A DNA stretch of 64,000 nt from assembly GCF_032484785.1 (NCBI RefSeq), contig NZ_JAUETR010000001.1, positions 2,917,501-2,981,500 on the forward strand, given 5' to 3'. Shown piece by piece: positions 1 through 8,527 of the stretch (positions within the stretch are counted from its first letter, which is position 1; the number at the start of each line of letters is the position of its first letter). The notes beneath the pieces are model-generated. The model made no database searches and had not been told where the DNA came from. It saw nothing but the letters and a program-made list of their open reading frames with translations. The DNA is from Bradyrhizobium sp. SZCCHNS1050. Lineage in GTDB: Bacteria; Pseudomonadota; Alphaproteobacteria; Rhizobiales; Xanthobacteraceae. Made by a program: the position numbers and the translations under genes.

Positions 1-191
1 TCCTACCGGCCGTCGCACCGGCAGATGGCGGCCGCGTAGTTCTTCGGGCACAGCGCGTCATTCCCGCGGCGCGATCGGCGCCCGAGCGACAGTGAGGGAG
101 TTGTCACAGCGCGTCTCCATTTCATCTGCAGGCCGGGGTCTGGCGCAGGACTTGCTGGGTCTGATGTCAGCTCCGCCATGGATGGACCTGA

Positions 192-1553
192 ATGAGATCG
201 CTCGGGCGCGACCGCGGCATGTGTGCCTGGGACGATTTCGCCCGGTCGTCGACCGATGCCCGGCTGTCGCTGGCGCGGGCGCGATCGGGGCAAATTCCGC
301 CATTCCTGCTGCTATCGGTGCCCGGCATGAGCGCCGGCGAGCATCGCCTTTGCTCCGAGCTGTGGACCCGCGACCGGATCGCCGCCAGCAGCGCCGAGCG
401 GGCGCGGCTGGATTTTCGCTTCGATCTGACATTCCGCGACAAGCTTCGTGTCGGATACCTTTCAAACGACTTCCACGACCACGCCACGGCGCATCTGCTG
501 ATCGAAGCGCTCGAGGCGCATGACCGCGATCGCTGCGAGCTGCATGCGTTCTCGTTCGGCGCCGACGATCGCGGCGCCATGCGGGGCCGGCTGCACGCCA
601 TCTTCGACGGCTTCCATGATGTGACCGCGCTGAGCGACAGCGCCGCCGCGGCCGCGGTGCATGCCGCGCAGATCGATATTCTGGTCGACCTCAAGGGCTA
701 TACGCGCGGCGCCCGGACCGGAATCCTGATGCTGCACCCGGCGCCGGTCCAGGTGAATTTCCTCGGCTATCCCGGGACGCTGGGCGGCGACATCTGCGAC
801 TACATCATCACCGATCCGTTCATGACGCCGCTGGCCGTTGCGGCCGATTATTCGGAGAGTTTTGCCTACATGCCGCATTCGTACCAGCCGCACGGCCGGG
901 CGGCGCTGGGCCCGGCGCCGACCCGTGCCGAGGTCGGCCTGCCGGACGCCGGCATCGTGTTCTGCTGCTTCAACCAGGCCTACAAGTTCACGCCCGCGGT
1001 GTTCGACCTGTGGTGCCGCCTGCTCGATGCGACGCCGGACAGCGTGCTGTGGCTGCTGGCGTCCGATCGGGCCGAGGGCAATCTGCGCGGCGAGGCGCTT
1101 CGGCGCGGCGTGGCGCCCGGTCGCCTGGTGTTCGCGCCGGAAACGACGCAAGGCGAGCATCTGCGCCGACTCCAGCTCGCCGACCTCGTGCTCGACACCG
1201 CGCCCTATGGCGCCCACACCACGGCGAGCGACGCGCTGTGGGCCGGCGTGCCGATCGTGAGCTGCGCCGGGGATACGTTTGCCTCGCGGGTGGCTGGCAG
1301 CCTGTTACATGCGGTCGGATGTCCCGAGCTCATTGCATCGGACGAGGCCGACTATCTGGCGGTGGCGCTGACGCTCGCCGCCGAGCCGGATCTGCTGCGG
1401 GCGGCCAAGGCCAGGCTCTGGCGCAACCGGCCGGCCGCGCCGCTGTTCGACGCTGCCGCCTATGCCCGGTCGCTGCAGGATCTCTACGACCAGATGTGGC
1501 GCCGCCGCAGCAGCGGCGGCGCGCCAGGGCCGATCTGGGCGTCGAAGTCTTGA
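192..1553 (+). CDS. SPINDLY-type O-GlcNAc transferase catalytic region, TPR part missing
   Basis: The protein matches the catalytic C-terminal half of Glyco_transf_41 (SPINDLY/OGT) enzymes, which transfer a sugar from a nucleotide-sugar to Ser/Thr of proteins. Recognisable blocks are RVGYLSNDFHDHATAHL, DLKGYTRGARTGI, PVQVNFLGYPGTLGG and TAPYGAHTTASDALWAGVP. Family members normally carry several TPR repeats before this domain; here the reading frame has stops at 93 and 162, and no TPR-like translation is visible in the first 190 bases. The first ATG of the open frame is used, but it lacks a good ribosome site, so the gene may be 5'-truncated or start at an internal codon. The function call for the domain is firm; whether the shortened protein is active is not known. 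Confidence 0.75.
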   Translation: MRSLGRDRGMCAWDDFARSSTDARLSLARARSGQIPPFLLLSVPGMSAGEHRLCSELWTRDRIAASSAERARLDFRFDLTFRDKLRVGYLSNDFHDHATAHLLIEALEAHDRDRCELHAFSFGADDRGAMRGRLHAIFDGFHDVTALSDSAAAAAVHAAQIDILVDLKGYTRGARTGILMLHPAPVQVNFLGYPGTLGGDICDYIITDPFMTPLAVAADYSESFAYMPHSYQPHGRAALGPAPTRAEVGLPDAGIVFCCFNQAYKFTPAVFDLWCRLLDATPDSVLWLLASDRAEGNLRGEALRRGVAPGRLVFAPETTQGEHLRRLQLADLVLDTAPYGAHTTASDALWAGVPIVSCAGDTFASRVAGSLLHAVGCPELIASDEADYLAVALTLAAEPDLLRAAKARLWRNRPAAPLFDAAAYARSLQDLYDQMWRRRSSGGAPGPIWASKS

Positions 1554-1580
1554 GCAGGGACGAGGCGGGCCTGCTGCGCC

Positions 1581-2141
1581 TTACTGCGTCGCCATGCGTC
1601 CGGCAGCGAGGATCCCGATCAGGGCCGTCAGCGCGCCGACGCTGGTCGCGTTGATTGCGACGAGCGACCCGTAATTGGAGTTGGCGACCTTCATCAGCGG
1701 CGCGCCAAGGCGGGCATCGATCAGCAGATAGGACACGAATGGCAGTCCCAGCAAAGGCAACGACATCAGGCGCTCCGCTGGCCGGAACAGCAGCGCGCCG
1801 AGCAGGGCGCAAGGCAGCAGGAACAGCTCGACGCCGCTCTGCGCGCCGAACAGCTTGACGGAGAACACCGTGTTGGCCGTGCCGGTCAGGACCATCAGGG
1901 CACGGCCGGCGAACGGATTGCGCCGCGCGAGCATGGGCACGCTGGCAAACAACGGCGTCGTAAGCAGCGTCAGCCACGCCGGCCACGCCGCCGTGCCCAC
2001 GAGGGCATGGAGATAGAGCGGATAGAACGGCTGGTTGGAGACGATGACCAGCGCGACCTTGGCGGCGATGTCGGACTGCGGGTCATCGGCCGACGCATAG
2101 GCCTGCACGGCGGCCAGCCCGCGTGAAAACATCTGAGCCAT
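1581..2141 (-). CDS. Small polytopic membrane protein, unknown function
   Basis: This 186-residue protein has a polar N-terminus (about 30 residues) followed by four or five hydrophobic segments, for example around VALVIVSNQPFYPLYLHALV and the C-terminal SVGALTALIGILAAGRM. I do not recognise a catalytic domain; it resembles the isolated membrane region of some alphaproteobacterial sensor proteins. A GAGG ribosome site stands about 7 bases before the ATG. It lies between the O-GlcNAc transferase (convergent, 27 bases away) and the hybrid kinase (same strand, about 90 bases upstream), so it could be co-transcribed with the kinase. Confidence 0.6.
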   Translation of the reverse strand: MAQMFSRGLAAVQAYASADDPQSDIAAKVALVIVSNQPFYPLYLHALVGTAAWPAWLTLLTTPLFASVPMLARRNPFAGRALMVLTGTANTVFSVKLFGAQSGVELFLLPCALLGALLFRPAERLMSLPLLGLPFVSYLLIDARLGAPLMKVANSNYGSLVAINATSVGALTALIGILAAGRMATQ

Positions 2142-2231
2142 TCAAGTCCCTCAGCTCCGCAAGAAGGTGCGCATCACCGGCCCGGAAACGCGCGCCCCTG
2201 CAGGCCGGATCATGCGTCGCGCATCGCACGG

Positions 2232-3821
2232 TCAAGAGTTCAGTGCGGTCCGCAGCATGCGTGCGAGATCGGCGCTCTGATACGGCTTGGTAAGCAGCAG
2301 CACACCGGCATCGAGGCGGCCGTGGTGAACGATCGCGTTCTCCGTATAGCCCGACGTGTACAGCACCTTGAGGCTGGGACGCCGCTTCAGCGCCTCGATC
2401 GCGAGCTGGCGGCCGTTCATTCCGCCAGGCATGATGATGTCGGTGAACAAAAGATCGATCCGCGTCGCGCTGTCGATCAGCGCCAGCGCCTCGTCGGCCT
2501 TGCTGGCCGCGAGCGTCGTGTAACCGAGCCGCTTGATCTGGGCGATGACATATTCGCGCACCAGCGAATCGTCCTCGACGATCAGGATCGTCTCGTCGCC
2601 GCGCTCCATGCCCTCGGCGCCGATGGTCGACAGTGCCGCATCGGCATCGGCATTGGCCTGCGGCAGGTAGAGCTTGACCGAGGTTCCGTGCCCCGGCTCG
2701 CTGTAGATCTTGATGTGACCGTTGGACTGCTTGACGAAGCCGTAGACCATGCTGAGGCCGAGGCCGACGCCCTTGCCGACGTCCTTGGTGGTGAAGAACG
2801 GCTCGAACACCTTGTCGAGCAGGTTGGCGGGAATGCCCTCGCCGGTGTCGCTGACCGCGATCATCACGTAGTTGCCGGGGATCACCTCCGGGTTCATGCG
2901 CGCATAGGCGGCGTCGAGCAGGACGTTCTTGGTTTCCAGGGTCAGCTTGCCGCCGTCCGGCATGGCATCGCGCGCGTTGAGCGCGAGGTTCAGGATCGCG
3001 GTCGACAGCTGGCTGGGGTCGATCATCGCCGGCGCCGAATCGTGCGCCAGCATGGATTCGATCTCGATCTGCTCGCCGAGCGTCCGGCGCAGCAGGCGCG
3101 CGGTGTCGACCACCATGCCGTTGATGTCGACGCTGCGCGGCTGCAGCGGCTGGCGGCGGGCGAACGCCAACAGGTGCTTCGTCAGGTCGGCGCCGCGCGC
3201 CGCCGCCGAGTTGATCAGGCTGGTGATCTGCACCAGCTGCGGCCGGTCCTTGACCGCCTCGGCCAGGATCTCGATGGTGCCGGTGATCACGGTGAGGATG
3301 TTGTTGAAGTCGTGGGCGACGCCGCCGGTGAGCTGGCCGATCGCCTCCATCTTCTGCGCCTGCCGCACCTGCGCCTCCGTGGCCTCGATCTCCTGGAACC
3401 GCCGGACCATGGCTTCCGCACTGCGCCGCTGCCGCGTCTCCTCCTCGAGTTGCGCATAGGCGTTCCGCAGCTCGGCGCGGGACGGCATCGTCAGCACCCG
3501 CGGCAGCAGCAGCAACAGCGCGGCGGCGATGCCGACCGACAGGAAGGCCAGGAAGCCCTTGGTGGCCGCCTCCAGGCTGTAGGCCGGAACCCAGATCGTG
3601 AGCACCTCGATCAGCCGTGTCAGCCCGCAGACGGACACCCACAGCGCGAAGGCCCAGAAGATGTAGCTGAACTGAAAGTCGCGGCGGCGATAGACGATGA
3701 AGGCGAGCACGAACGCGATGGTGAAGAAGGCGAAGGAGATGAGGATGTCGGACACCGTGTTCACCCAGATCAGCTCAGGTGTCCACAGCAGGCACTCGCC
3801 ATGCGGCGTGAGCATCGACAT
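2232..3821 (-). CDS. Hybrid histidine kinase with ETR1-like membrane sensor and C-terminal receiver
   Basis: Taking the ATG at 3821 gives 529 residues. Residues 15-110 form three hydrophobic helices closely resembling the membrane domain of plant ethylene receptors and their bacterial relatives (WTPELIWVNTVSD, YRRRDF, VCGLTRLIEVLTIW). A linker follows, then a HisKA domain with phospho-acceptor H170 (GGVAHDFNNIL), an HATPase domain with N, G1 (DTGEGI) and G2 (GKGVGLGLS) boxes, and a C-terminal receiver with likely phospho-acceptor D461 (FTDIIMPGG). The longer open frame upstream is poor in sensor-like sequence and was not used. It probably senses a ligand at the membrane and passes phosphate to its own receiver. 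The copper-ligand position 69 is Arg instead of His (see findings). Confidence 0.85.
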   Translation of the reverse strand: MSMLTPHGECLLWTPELIWVNTVSDILISFAFFTIAFVLAFIVYRRRDFQFSYIFWAFALWVSVCGLTRLIEVLTIWVPAYSLEAATKGFLAFLSVGIAAALLLLLPRVLTMPSRAELRNAYAQLEEETRQRRSAEAMVRRFQEIEATEAQVRQAQKMEAIGQLTGGVAHDFNNILTVITGTIEILAEAVKDRPQLVQITSLINSAAARGADLTKHLLAFARRQPLQPRSVDINGMVVDTARLLRRTLGEQIEIESMLAHDSAPAMIDPSQLSTAILNLALNARDAMPDGGKLTLETKNVLLDAAYARMNPEVIPGNYVMIAVSDTGEGIPANLLDKVFEPFFTTKDVGKGVGLGLSMVYGFVKQSNGHIKIYSEPGHGTSVKLYLPQANADADAALSTIGAEGMERGDETILIVEDDSLVREYVIAQIKRLGYTTLAASKADEALALIDSATRIDLLFTDIIMPGGMNGRQLAIEALKRRPSLKVLYTSGYTENAIVHHGRLDAGVLLLTKPYQSADLARMLRTALNS

Positions 3822-4040
3822 GTCCGATATCCCCAAAAGTGTGGCCGACGGACCGTGTCGCCCCCGCGGCGCGGTCGGTTCCCTTAGCAGATCATCGAAT
3901 TTCCGTTGAGCACACAAGGGTCCTGACTGTCGCGACGCGCACATTTGGTAGAGGGGCACCGCAGGCATAGGGCCCCGCGCGTCGACGCGGATTGGCGCAC
4001 GGCCGAGCCTGTGCCTGGAGCTCCGCTCGACATCTGAGGC

Positions 4041-4082
4041 TTGACGGTGTGTACCGATCGGTATAGTCTGTACGATATAGTA
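4041..4082 (+). promoter_or_regulatory. Promoter and TetR-type operator before the NTF2-like gene
   Basis: A TTGACG -35-like box (4041-4046) and a TATAGT -10-like box (4062-4067) flank a perfect 12-bp palindrome TACCGATCGGTA at 4052-4063, followed by a weaker related dyad at 4071-4082. The palindrome overlaps the -10 region, and the downstream two-gene unit encodes a TetR-family repressor, so autorepression of the pair is the simple reading. The spacer between the boxes is 15 bases, shorter than ideal. Assignment of the regulator is inference from position. Confidence 0.55.
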
Positions 4083-4098
4083 CACAAGGAGATGTCCC

Positions 4099-4560
4099 GT
4101 GAGCTCTCTCGCCCCGCCGTTCACGCTGCAGACCGCCACCCAGAAGGTGCGCATGGCCGAGAATGGCTGGAACAGCCGCGACCCTGAGCGCGTGTCGCTG
4201 GTCTACACGCCCGACAGCCGGTGGCGGAATCGGGCCGAGTTCATCACCGGCCGTGCCGAGATCGTCGCCTTCCTCTCCCGCAAATGGGCCAAGGAGCTCG
4301 ACTACCGCCTGATCAAGGAGATCTGGGCCCACAGCGATGACCGGATCGCGGTGCGCTTCGCCTATGAGTGGCACGACGACAGCGGCAACTGGTTTCGCTC
4401 CTACGGCAACGAGAACTGGGAGTTCGACGCGCAGGGGCTGATGCAGCGCCGTTACGCCTGCATCAATGACCTGCCGATCAAGGCGGTCGATCGCAAATTC
4501 CACTGGCCTCTCGGGCGCCGGCCGGACGATCATCCCGGCCTGACCGACTTGGGACTTTGA
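4099..4560 (+). CDS. DUF1348 / SnoaL-like (NTF2 fold) protein
   Basis: The 153-residue product matches the DUF1348 group of the NTF2/SnoaL superfamily, small cone-shaped alpha+beta proteins usually found with TetR regulators. Characteristic stretches are [27 protein letters not shown] near residue 18 and [23 protein letters not shown] near residue 90, then [12 protein letters not shown] at the end. The start is GTG, chosen because AAGGAG sits 7 bases before it. The TetR gene begins 13 bases after the stop, so the two form one transcription unit behind the palindromic operator. The substrate, if it is an enzyme, is unknown. Confidence 0.85.
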   Translation: MSSLAPPFTLQTATQKVRMAENGWNSRDPERVSLVYTPDSRWRNRAEFITGRAEIVAFLSRKWAKELDYRLIKEIWAHSDDRIAVRFAYEWHDDSGNWFRSYGNENWEFDAQGLMQRRYACINDLPIKAVDRKFHWPLGRRPDDHPGLTDLGL

Positions 4561-4573
4561 CGCAGGGAGAGCC

Positions 4574-5137
4574 ATGCGGACGCTCAACGAGCGCGCCGAC
4601 GTCATCCCGCTGATTGCCGAGGTGTTCCGCGAGTTCGGCTTCGAGGGCACCTCGCTCAGCCGGATCACCGAGATGACGGGATTGGGCAAAGGCAGCCTCT
4701 ATCACTTCTTTCCAGGCGGGAAGGACGAGATGGGGCGGGCGGTGCTGGCGCATGTCGACGCCTGGTTCGAGCGCGAGATCTATGCGCCGCTGCGCGATGA
4801 TCCGCCGGAGCAGTCGATCGCGCGGATGTGGCGTGGCGTCGACGACTACTTCCGTTCCGGCCGACGCGTCTGCCTCGTCGGGGCGTTCGCGCTCGACGAG
4901 ACGCGGGATCGCTTCGCCGCCGCCATCGCCAGCTACTTCACACGCTGGATCGAGGCCTTGCGCGATGCGCTGATCCGCGACGGCTGGCCGGCGGCACAGG
5001 CCGCCGACGGCGCCGAGGAGGTGGTGCTCGGCATCCAGGGTGCACTGGTGCTGGCGCGCGCAACCGGTGAGGCGGCCGTTTTCGGCCGCGCGCTGACGCG
5101 GTTCCAAGCGCGCCTGCAACGATCATCCGTCGTCTGA
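4574..5137 (+). CDS. TetR/AcrR-family transcriptional repressor
   Basis: Residues 8-55 form a TetR-type DNA-binding helix-turn-helix (EVFREFGFEGTSLSRITEMTGLGKGSLYHFFPGGKDEM), and the remaining 130 residues are the helical ligand-binding and dimer domain of the LmrA/YxaF-like group. At 187 residues it has normal family length. It follows the NTF2-like gene by 13 bases with its own GGGAG ribosome site. The likely target is the palindrome overlapping the promoter upstream of that gene. The inducing ligand cannot be told from sequence. Confidence 0.88.
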   Translation: MRTLNERADVIPLIAEVFREFGFEGTSLSRITEMTGLGKGSLYHFFPGGKDEMGRAVLAHVDAWFEREIYAPLRDDPPEQSIARMWRGVDDYFRSGRRVCLVGAFALDETRDRFAAAIASYFTRWIEALRDALIRDGWPAAQAADGAEEVVLGIQGALVLARATGEAAVFGRALTRFQARLQRSSVV

Positions 5138-5270
5138 CTCTCGAAACGCCGGCGACCGCTGCCTCAGCAAGCGGCAAATGGCGGGCTGAAATATCGGCGC
5201 GCGGCTCTCGTGAAATCGTGGTTGTCTCGAGCAACGTCTCGAGCAGTGGCGACATCCAGGGAGGTCCGGC

Positions 5271-6284
5271 ATGAACGGGTTAGGCGGTCTCAATAAATCC
5301 GACAACGGCGTGGTCATCGGCCTGGTGCAGCTGCAGCTGCCGGTCGTTGTGACCAAGGACGACCTCGCGCGGCAGACCGAGAAGATCGTCTGGATGGTCG
5401 GCAAGGCCCGGCGGAATCTCGGCACCATGGATCTCGTGGTGTTCCCGGAATACTCGCTACACGGGCTGTCGATGGACACCAATCCCGAGATCATGTGCCG
5501 GCTCGACGGGCCGGAGGTCGCCGCGTTCAGGCAGGCCTGCATCGACAACAAGATCTGGGGCTGCTTCTCGATCATGGAGCACAACCCCGACGGCAACCCC
5601 TACAATTCGGGTCTGATCATCGACGACCGCGGCGACATCAAGCTGTATTACCGGAAGCTGCATCCGTGGATTCCGGTCGAGCCGTGGGAGCCCGGCGATC
5701 TCGGCATACCCGTGATCGAGGGACCGCGCGGCGCCAAGATCGCGCTCATCATCTGCCATGACGGCATGTTCCCGGAGATGGCGCGGGAATGCGCCTACAA
5801 GGGCGCCGAAATCATGATCCGCACCGCCGGCTACACCGCGCCGATCCGCGACAGCTGGCGCTTCACCAATCAGGCCAATGCGTTCCAGAACCTGATGGTG
5901 ACGGCCAATGTCTGCATGTGCGGCTCCGACGGCTCGTTCGATTCGATGGGCGAGGGCATGATCGTCAATTTCGACGGCAGCATCATCGCGCACGGCACGA
6001 CGGGGCGCGCCGACGAGATCATCACCGCCGAGGTGCGCCCCGATCTCGTGCGCGAGGCTCGCATCAACTGGGGCGTCGAGAACAACATCTACCAGCTCTG
6101 GCACCGCGGCTATGTCGCGGTGAAAGGCGGCGCGATGGATTGTCCCTACACCTTCATGCACGACATGGTCGCCGGCACCTACCGGCTGCCGTGGGAGGAC
6201 CAGGTCAAGGTCACCGACGGCACCTCCTGCGGCTTCCCGGCCCCGACACGCGCCTTCGGCAAGCTCGGCAGGGCGGCGGAGTGA
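5271..6284 (+). CDS. amiF: Formamidase (AmiF-type, nitrilase superfamily)
   Basis: The enzyme hydrolyses formamide to formate and ammonia. The nitrilase-superfamily catalytic triad is visible: E60 in VVFPEYS, K129 in YYRKLHP and the nucleophile C162 in IICHDGMFPEMARECAYKGAE. The length (337) and the long conserved block NQANAFQNLMVTANVCMCGSDG agree with AmiF formamidases and not with general amidases or nitrilases. A strong AGGGAGGT ribosome site ends 6 bases before the ATG. It stands alone between the TetR gene and the acyl-CoA dehydrogenase; a repeat of TCTCGAGCA occurs twice in the 50 bases upstream. AmiE-type aliphatic amidase is the main alternative. Confidence 0.9.
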   Translation: MNGLGGLNKSDNGVVIGLVQLQLPVVVTKDDLARQTEKIVWMVGKARRNLGTMDLVVFPEYSLHGLSMDTNPEIMCRLDGPEVAAFRQACIDNKIWGCFSIMEHNPDGNPYNSGLIIDDRGDIKLYYRKLHPWIPVEPWEPGDLGIPVIEGPRGAKIALIICHDGMFPEMARECAYKGAEIMIRTAGYTAPIRDSWRFTNQANAFQNLMVTANVCMCGSDGSFDSMGEGMIVNFDGSIIAHGTTGRADEIITAEVRPDLVREARINWGVENNIYQLWHRGYVAVKGGAMDCPYTFMHDMVAGTYRLPWEDQVKVTDGTSCGFPAPTRAFGKLGRAAE

Positions 6285-6317
6285 GCGAATGCGGCGGCGC
6301 GCCCGGCCGCCGCAAGC

Positions 6318-6367
6318 TTGACAGATCGATCCTCCGCCAATTATTTTATACTTAAAATAATTGGCGG
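6318..6367 (+). promoter_or_regulatory. Promoter with long palindrome before the acyl-CoA dehydrogenase
   Basis: A TTGACA -35 hexamer at 6318-6323 is followed 17 bases later by TTATTT (6341-6346). The -10 region is embedded in a 34-bp near-perfect inverted repeat at 6334-6367 whose arms are CCGCCAATTATTTTA and its complement, with a 2-4 base centre. The repeat ends 12 bases before the ATG at 6380. It lacks a T-run after the stem, so it fits a repressor operator better than a terminator for the upstream amiF gene. No regulator gene is next to it in the window. Confidence 0.6.
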
Positions 6368-6379
6368 ACAGGTCTTGTC

Positions 6380-7576
6380 ATGAGTGTTTCGGCGAAGGTG
6401 ATCCCCCGCGACTGGCTCGACTGGCCGTTCTTCGAGTCGCGTCACCGCGCTCTGTGCGACCAGCTCGACCGCTTCGTCGGCTCGGGCGTTCTCGACGACG
6501 TCGATCACGGCGATGTCGACACCGCCTGCCGCAAGATCGTTCGCGCGCTTGGTGCCGCAGGCTTGCTCGACAGCGCCGTCGTGGCGCCCGACGCGGATGC
6601 CGGCGCGATCGACTCACGCGCGATCTGCCTGTCGCGCGAGACGCTCGCTTATGCCGACGGTTTGGCCGATTTCGCCTTCGCCATGCAGGGACTGGGCTCC
6701 GGCGCCATCGCGCTCGGCGGCTCGCCGGAGCTGCGCGCCAGTGTGCTGCCCAAGGTGCGCGCCGGCGAATGGCTCGCGGCCTTCGCGCTGTCGGAGAAGG
6801 AGGCGGGCTCCGATGTCGCCGCGATGGCCTGCGCGGCGCGGCTGGACGGCGATACTTACGTGCTCGATGGCGAGAAGACCTGGATTTCCAACGGCGGCAT
6901 CGCCGACGTCTACACGCTGTTCGCCCGCACCGGCGAGGCGCCCGGCGCGCGCGGCATCTCCGCCTTCGTCGTGTTTCCCGACGATCCGGGGTTCTCCGTG
7001 GCCGAGCGCATCGAGGTGATCGCACCGCATCCCCTGGCGACGCTCCGCCTGCAGAATTGCCGCATCCCGGCCAACCGCCGGCTCGGCGCGCCCGGCGGCG
7101 GCTTCAAGCTGGCGATGCAGACGCTCGACATCTTCCGCGCCTCGGTGGCGGCCGCCGCCCTCGGCTTCGGCCGTCGCGCGCTCGACGAGGCGCAGGCGCA
7201 TGCGCAGAGCCGCAAGATGTTCGGCGCCACGTTGTCGGACTTGCAGATGACGCAGGCGGCGTTCGGCGAGATGGCGACCGAGACCGATGCCGCCGCGCTC
7301 CTGACCTACCGCGCGGCCTGGCGCCGCGACGTGCAGAAGCTGCCGACCACGCGCGAGGCCGCGATGGCCAAGCTCACGGCCACCGAGACCGCCCAGCGCG
7401 TCATCGACCGTGCCGTGCAGATGTTCGGCGGCCGCGGCGTCCGCAAGGGTGAGATCGTGGAGAGCCTCTACCGCGAGATCCGCGCGCTGCGCATCTATGA
7501 AGGCGCGACCGAAGTGCAGAAGCTGATCGTCGCGCGCGAGTTCCTGAAGTCGCGGGCCGGCGTGGTGCGCGGCTGA
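6380..7576 (+). CDS. Acyl-CoA dehydrogenase family protein
   Basis: This FAD-dependent enzyme family oxidises acyl-CoA thioesters at the alpha-beta bond. The 398-residue product has the usual order: N-terminal helical domain, middle beta domain with [16 protein letters not shown] and [19 protein letters not shown], and C-terminal helical domain with [11 protein letters not shown] and the catalytic-base region [16 protein letters not shown] (E374 is the probable base). The alanine- and aspartate-rich N-terminal 60 residues are less conserved. The gene is monocistronic behind a palindrome-containing promoter. The exact acyl-CoA substrate is not deducible; short- or branched-chain use is possible. 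Confidence 0.88.
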   Translation: MSVSAKVIPRDWLDWPFFESRHRALCDQLDRFVGSGVLDDVDHGDVDTACRKIVRALGAAGLLDSAVVAPDADAGAIDSRAICLSRETLAYADGLADFAFAMQGLGSGAIALGGSPELRASVLPKVRAGEWLAAFALSEKEAGSDVAAMACAARLDGDTYVLDGEKTWISNGGIADVYTLFARTGEAPGARGISAFVVFPDDPGFSVAERIEVIAPHPLATLRLQNCRIPANRRLGAPGGGFKLAMQTLDIFRASVAAAALGFGRRALDEAQAHAQSRKMFGATLSDLQMTQAAFGEMATETDAAALLTYRAAWRRDVQKLPTTREAAMAKLTATETAQRVIDRAVQMFGGRGVRKGEIVESLYREIRALRIYEGATEVQKLIVAREFLKSRAGVVRG

Positions 7577-7589
7577 GGCGCGCTGCGCG

Positions 7590-8527
7590 TCAGGCCCGCA
7601 GACGCAAGGGCGCCTGCCAGCCGGGATCTCTGTCGCACGCAGCCTCGCCCATGGTCACGCGGCGGCCTCGGTCGTCACGCAGCAGTTGGATTTCGATCTC
7701 GTCGAAGGCGAACCGGGCGATCACCTGCAATGGGGCGACCACCCGTTTTCCGAACGTCCACGGATCGGAGTTTCCGCGCGGCATGGGAAACGCGAAAGGA
7801 CGCGAGGGGATGCGGAAGAGAAGGCGGCCATCCCAGGACTCGCGATCGCGCAGCTCAGGTTGCCGCATGCCGACGTGACTCAGATAGGCTTGGCAGGCCT
7901 GCTCTCGTAGCGAGATGGTCACCCTGAAGCCCGTGAAGTCGATGTCGCCGCGCATGTACTGATCGTAGACCAGTGCCTCCTTCACCTCGACGCTGCCCAG
8001 TGAGCTGCCGCTCTCGTCCGGCCGGAAAGAGAAGAAGCGGTCCGAACACATGTGATCGTAAGGGACGATCTCCTGGCGCGGCGGTCGCTGCGCCAAAGCC
8101 CGATCCAGGCCGCTGCAAAAGCCGATGTCATCAATGTCGCCGCGGACAGGCTCGAAAAAGAGTCCTTTGGGGGGGGAGCGACGTCTTCGTGCAGCGAACT
8201 CGAAGAGACCGAGGGAGAGAGCGACTTAGCCGCGTAATCCAACACGTACAACTTGATAGCTGAGCCAGCGCGCCGTGACGCTGCGACGTCGAGATCCGCT
8301 GTCTCGAACCCGACCGCGTCTTCAAGTGGAAGTCGGAGGCGTACCTCCTCTGGATACTTCGCCCCCGACCTCTTTCGCAGGAAAATATTAGAGCTCTCCG
8401 AGGGCTTGCGATCAAGAAATCTGCGGATCAACGGCACCATCGCTTCCGCTTTATCCTTGAGCAACGTGCGACGCTGAAGTTTCTCCAGGTCGGAATGGCG
8501 ACTGGCTGAGCTCTCCGGCTTGAACAA
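7590..8527 (-). pseudogene. Frameshifted gene at the end of the T3SS left operon, unknown product
   Basis: Two overlapping frames on the minus strand make sense only as one gene. From a TTG at 8527 the frame reads well to residue ~122 (SSSLHEDVAPPPK), then becomes low-quality. From that point the other frame reads as GLFFEPVRGDIDDIGFCSGLDRAL and continues to a stop at 7590. The switch falls at a run of eight G (eight C on the coding strand, 8169-8176); nine would restore one frame of about 312 residues. It begins directly at the stop codon of the CpaD-type gene, so it belongs to that operon. No known domain is recognised; the middle has VPYDHMCSDRFFSFRPDESGSSLGSVEV. It may be inactive, phase-variable, or a sequencing error. 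Confidence 0.65.

Noticed and set aside
2322..3887. Long plus-strand open frame (521 codons) over the hybrid kinase
   Set aside because: Antisense shadow: rich in Arg/His/Asp with no domain, while the minus strand has complete kinase motifs.
6334..6367. Interpretation of the long palindrome as the amiF terminator
   Set aside because: No T-run follows, and the palindrome lies inside a good promoter next to the following gene.
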